Origin: an uncultured Geobacter sp.
GTDB lineage: Bacteria > Desulfobacterota > Desulfuromonadia > Geobacterales > Geobacteraceae
Reading direction: 5' to 3'
DNA length: 33,332 bases
Assembly: GCA_903915655.1 (NCBI GenBank)
Contig: CAIWTU010000011.1
Location: 1-33,332, forward strand
The notes beneath the pieces were generated by a model, which was not told where the DNA came from, made no database searches, and worked only from the letters and a program-made list of their open reading frames with translations. Both the position numbers and the translations under genes were made by a program. Positions 32,312 through 33,332 of the stretch are shown piece after piece. Every line of letters starts with the position of its first letter. The first letter of the stretch is position 1.

Positions 32312-32327
32312 TGGCACGCTAATTGCT
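32312..32327 (+). promoter_or_regulatory. Perfect sigma-54 (-24/-12) promoter
   Basis: TGGCACGCTAATTGCT fits TGGCACG-N4-TTGCW at every position. Transcription would start near 32339, giving an untranslated leader of about 330 bases before the porin start codon at 32671. Confidence 0.85.
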
Positions 32328-32377
32328 CGTCTTAAACGAACTTTTGTATTTAACTCTGAACAGGAAGGAGGTGTGTA

Positions 32378-32440
32378 GTGTTTTGGCGCCGGCCTTTGAC
32401 CGGTCAGGATGCTTTTGAAGGTGACTCTTTGGATTCCTGA
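32378..32440 (+). CDS. Possible 20-residue leader peptide
   Basis: GTG 32378 to TGA 32440, preceded by AAGGAGGTG (32365-32373), among the strongest Shine-Dalgarno matches in the window, 26 bases after the predicted sigma-54 start. The product would be MFWRRPLTGQDAFEGDSLDS. No family; it could regulate the porin mRNA. Confidence 0.3.
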   Translation: MFWRRPLTGQDAFEGDSLDS

Positions 32441-32670
32441 CGTCCGCAGCAAGCTTTCTGGAATCTGCCATTTATCTGGCTTTATCCCATTGAGGGGAAA
32501 ACGTGCCATTGCTCCTGATCGGGGCAGGTATCAAAAAAGATGGGGTAAAATTTGACAGTGAGTTTTTGTAGTATTTAGCCGGACTCCAGACAGGCGATCG
32601 GGGGAAAGATGTTCCCCGGACGGTTTGACTGGAGTAACCAACTTGTAGTTACTATCAGAAGGAGGAAAAA

Positions 32671-33332
32671 ATGAAATTAAGACTGAGTAAGATGTTTACT
32701 GGACTGCTAGGTCTGGCCGCTCTCGTAGCGGTAGCAGCAAGCCCGGCACAGGCGGCGTTCGTCGTCGGTGGTGAGAACGGCTGGCAGATGAGCTTTGACG
32801 GTATGATCAACGTGTTCGGTGTTTATGACACGAAGAGCAGCAGAACTGGCGGGAATAACTTTTATAATACCGATCCGGTCACAATGAATCAATCCCCGGC
32901 CGAGCAGTCTTTCCGTATCCGTACCGGTCTCCTGCCGAGCATTTTCGCCTTCAACGTAAAGTCACCGACCATTAACGGCGTAGACTACGCCGCCAGGATT
33001 GGCCTTTATCCCCAGATAGAAAATGCCGGCACCAGATCAGGTCTCGGACCAGGTATGAACAACGGCGGCACCTCGATCGATATCCGTGAAGTATTCTTCA
33101 CCGCTGACGGTTGCTTCGGCCAGGTTCTCGCCGGCCGTGCCCTCAACCTCTACCTCGGTAAGAACATCCTTACCGACATGACCCTGATCGGTCTTGGCGT
33201 GCCGCTGAACCTGACCGGTGAAGGCGTAAGCTTGGGCTTTATCGGCAGGGGCTATCCTTACCCCTCCTTTGGACCACAGTTCCGCTATACCACGCCTGAC
33301 ATGAACGGCTTCAAGGTTGCGGTCAGCATCAA
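32671..33332 (+). CDS. Outer-membrane porin-like protein, 3' end cut by window
   Basis: ATG 32671 with AAGGAGG (32659-32665) at ideal spacing; the frame stays open to the right edge, giving 220 visible residues. A signal peptide covers about 1-28 (LLGLAALVAVAASPAQA, cleaved before AFVVGG). The mature part alternates like beta strands: WQMSFDGMINVFGVYD, SFRIRTGLLPSIFAFNVKS, AARIGLYPQIE, FFTADGCFGQVLAGRALNLYLG. This is the start of a Gram-negative porin-type barrel for solute entry through the outer membrane. The perfect sigma-54 promoter upstream suggests control by an NtrC-type activator, for example nitrogen or carbon status. Confidence 0.85.
   Translation, partial: MKLRLSKMFTGLLGLAALVAVAASPAQAAFVVGGENGWQMSFDGMINVFGVYDTKSSRTGGNNFYNTDPVTMNQSPAEQSFRIRTGLLPSIFAFNVKSPTINGVDYAARIGLYPQIENAGTRSGLGPGMNNGGTSIDIREVFFTADGCFGQVLAGRALNLYLGKNILTDMTLIGLGVPLNLTGEGVSLGFIGRGYPYPSFGPQFRYTTPDMNGFKVAVSI

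Larger units (their letters stand above)
31751..32670. other. Long intergenic region: repeat, promoters and structured leader
   Basis: Holds palindromic element copy 2 (31793-31950), a sigma-70-like promoter (32089-32117), inverted repeats (32179-32230, 32273-32289), a perfect sigma-54 promoter (32312-32327) and a leader of about 330 bases before the porin gene. A minus-strand frame (32159-32509) crosses the sigma-54 site without a family signal and is not called. Confidence 0.65.

Noticed and set aside
32159-32509. 116-residue minus-strand frame
   Set aside because: Lies across the perfect sigma-54 promoter and inverted repeats and has no family signal.
1-33332. CRISPR arrays, tRNA or rRNA genes
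   Set aside because: No regularly spaced direct repeats and no cloverleaf or rRNA segments recognised on either strand.

Overview
The window looks like a chromosomal segment of a Gram-negative, anaerobic, respiratory deltaproteobacterium, most likely a Geobacter or Geotalea relative (Desulfuromonadota). This is inferred from gene content, not from an alignment. It holds SelB, a radical-SAM heme gene beside hemE and hemH, the def-fmt-DUF116 order, PilZ, a PAS-rich histidine kinase with an NtrC-type regulator, an iron alcohol dehydrogenase, several csp and DEAD-box genes, and porin-like outer-membrane proteins. No rRNA, tRNA, CRISPR array or intact insertion sequence was seen.

Layout. 1-325: 3' part of a TumA-type antitoxin gene cut by the left edge. 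326-783: non-coding. 784-3260: RRM protein (+), OmpH/Skp periplasmic chaperone (-), a small winged-helix-like protein (+) and cold-shock protein 1 (-). 3477-7374: RlmI-like methyltransferase, YbiT-type ABC-F protein and a rhomboid-fold membrane protein, all (+). 7416-12924: a two-gene ABC exporter followed by selB, all (+). 12966-16757: pilZ gene and a heme operon, transcribed (-) in the order radical SAM (ahbD-like), hemE, hemH. 17215-20419: MFS transporter, YaiI/YqxD protein and DEAD-box helicase (+). 20601-23313: csp2, and def-fmt-DUF116 (-). 23678-28820: four-PAS histidine kinase, sigma-54 response regulator and iron alcohol dehydrogenase (+). 29017-31750: outer-membrane protein and a second MFS transporter. 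32671 to the end: start of a porin gene that runs off the right edge.

How the genes work together. ahbD-hemE-hemH could make heme by an oxygen-independent route. The kinase and regulator overlap by 4 bases and lie just upstream of the alcohol dehydrogenase gene, which has a sigma-54-like promoter and a pair of direct repeats placed like activator sites. def and fmt handle the N-terminal formyl-methionine. Two csp genes and the DEAD-box gene share a promoter-core motif and related leaders, which suggests common temperature or RNA-stress control.

The most interesting non-coding signals are that shared cold-shock promoter/leader; terminator hairpins placed in front of the ABC-F, DEAD-box and MFS genes; a perfect sigma-54 promoter with a long leader before the porin gene; and a family of C/G-rich palindromic repeats. 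Two copies of the repeats flank the second MFS gene, one lies in frame inside an ABC transporter gene, and one supplies the ribosome binding site of the pilZ gene.
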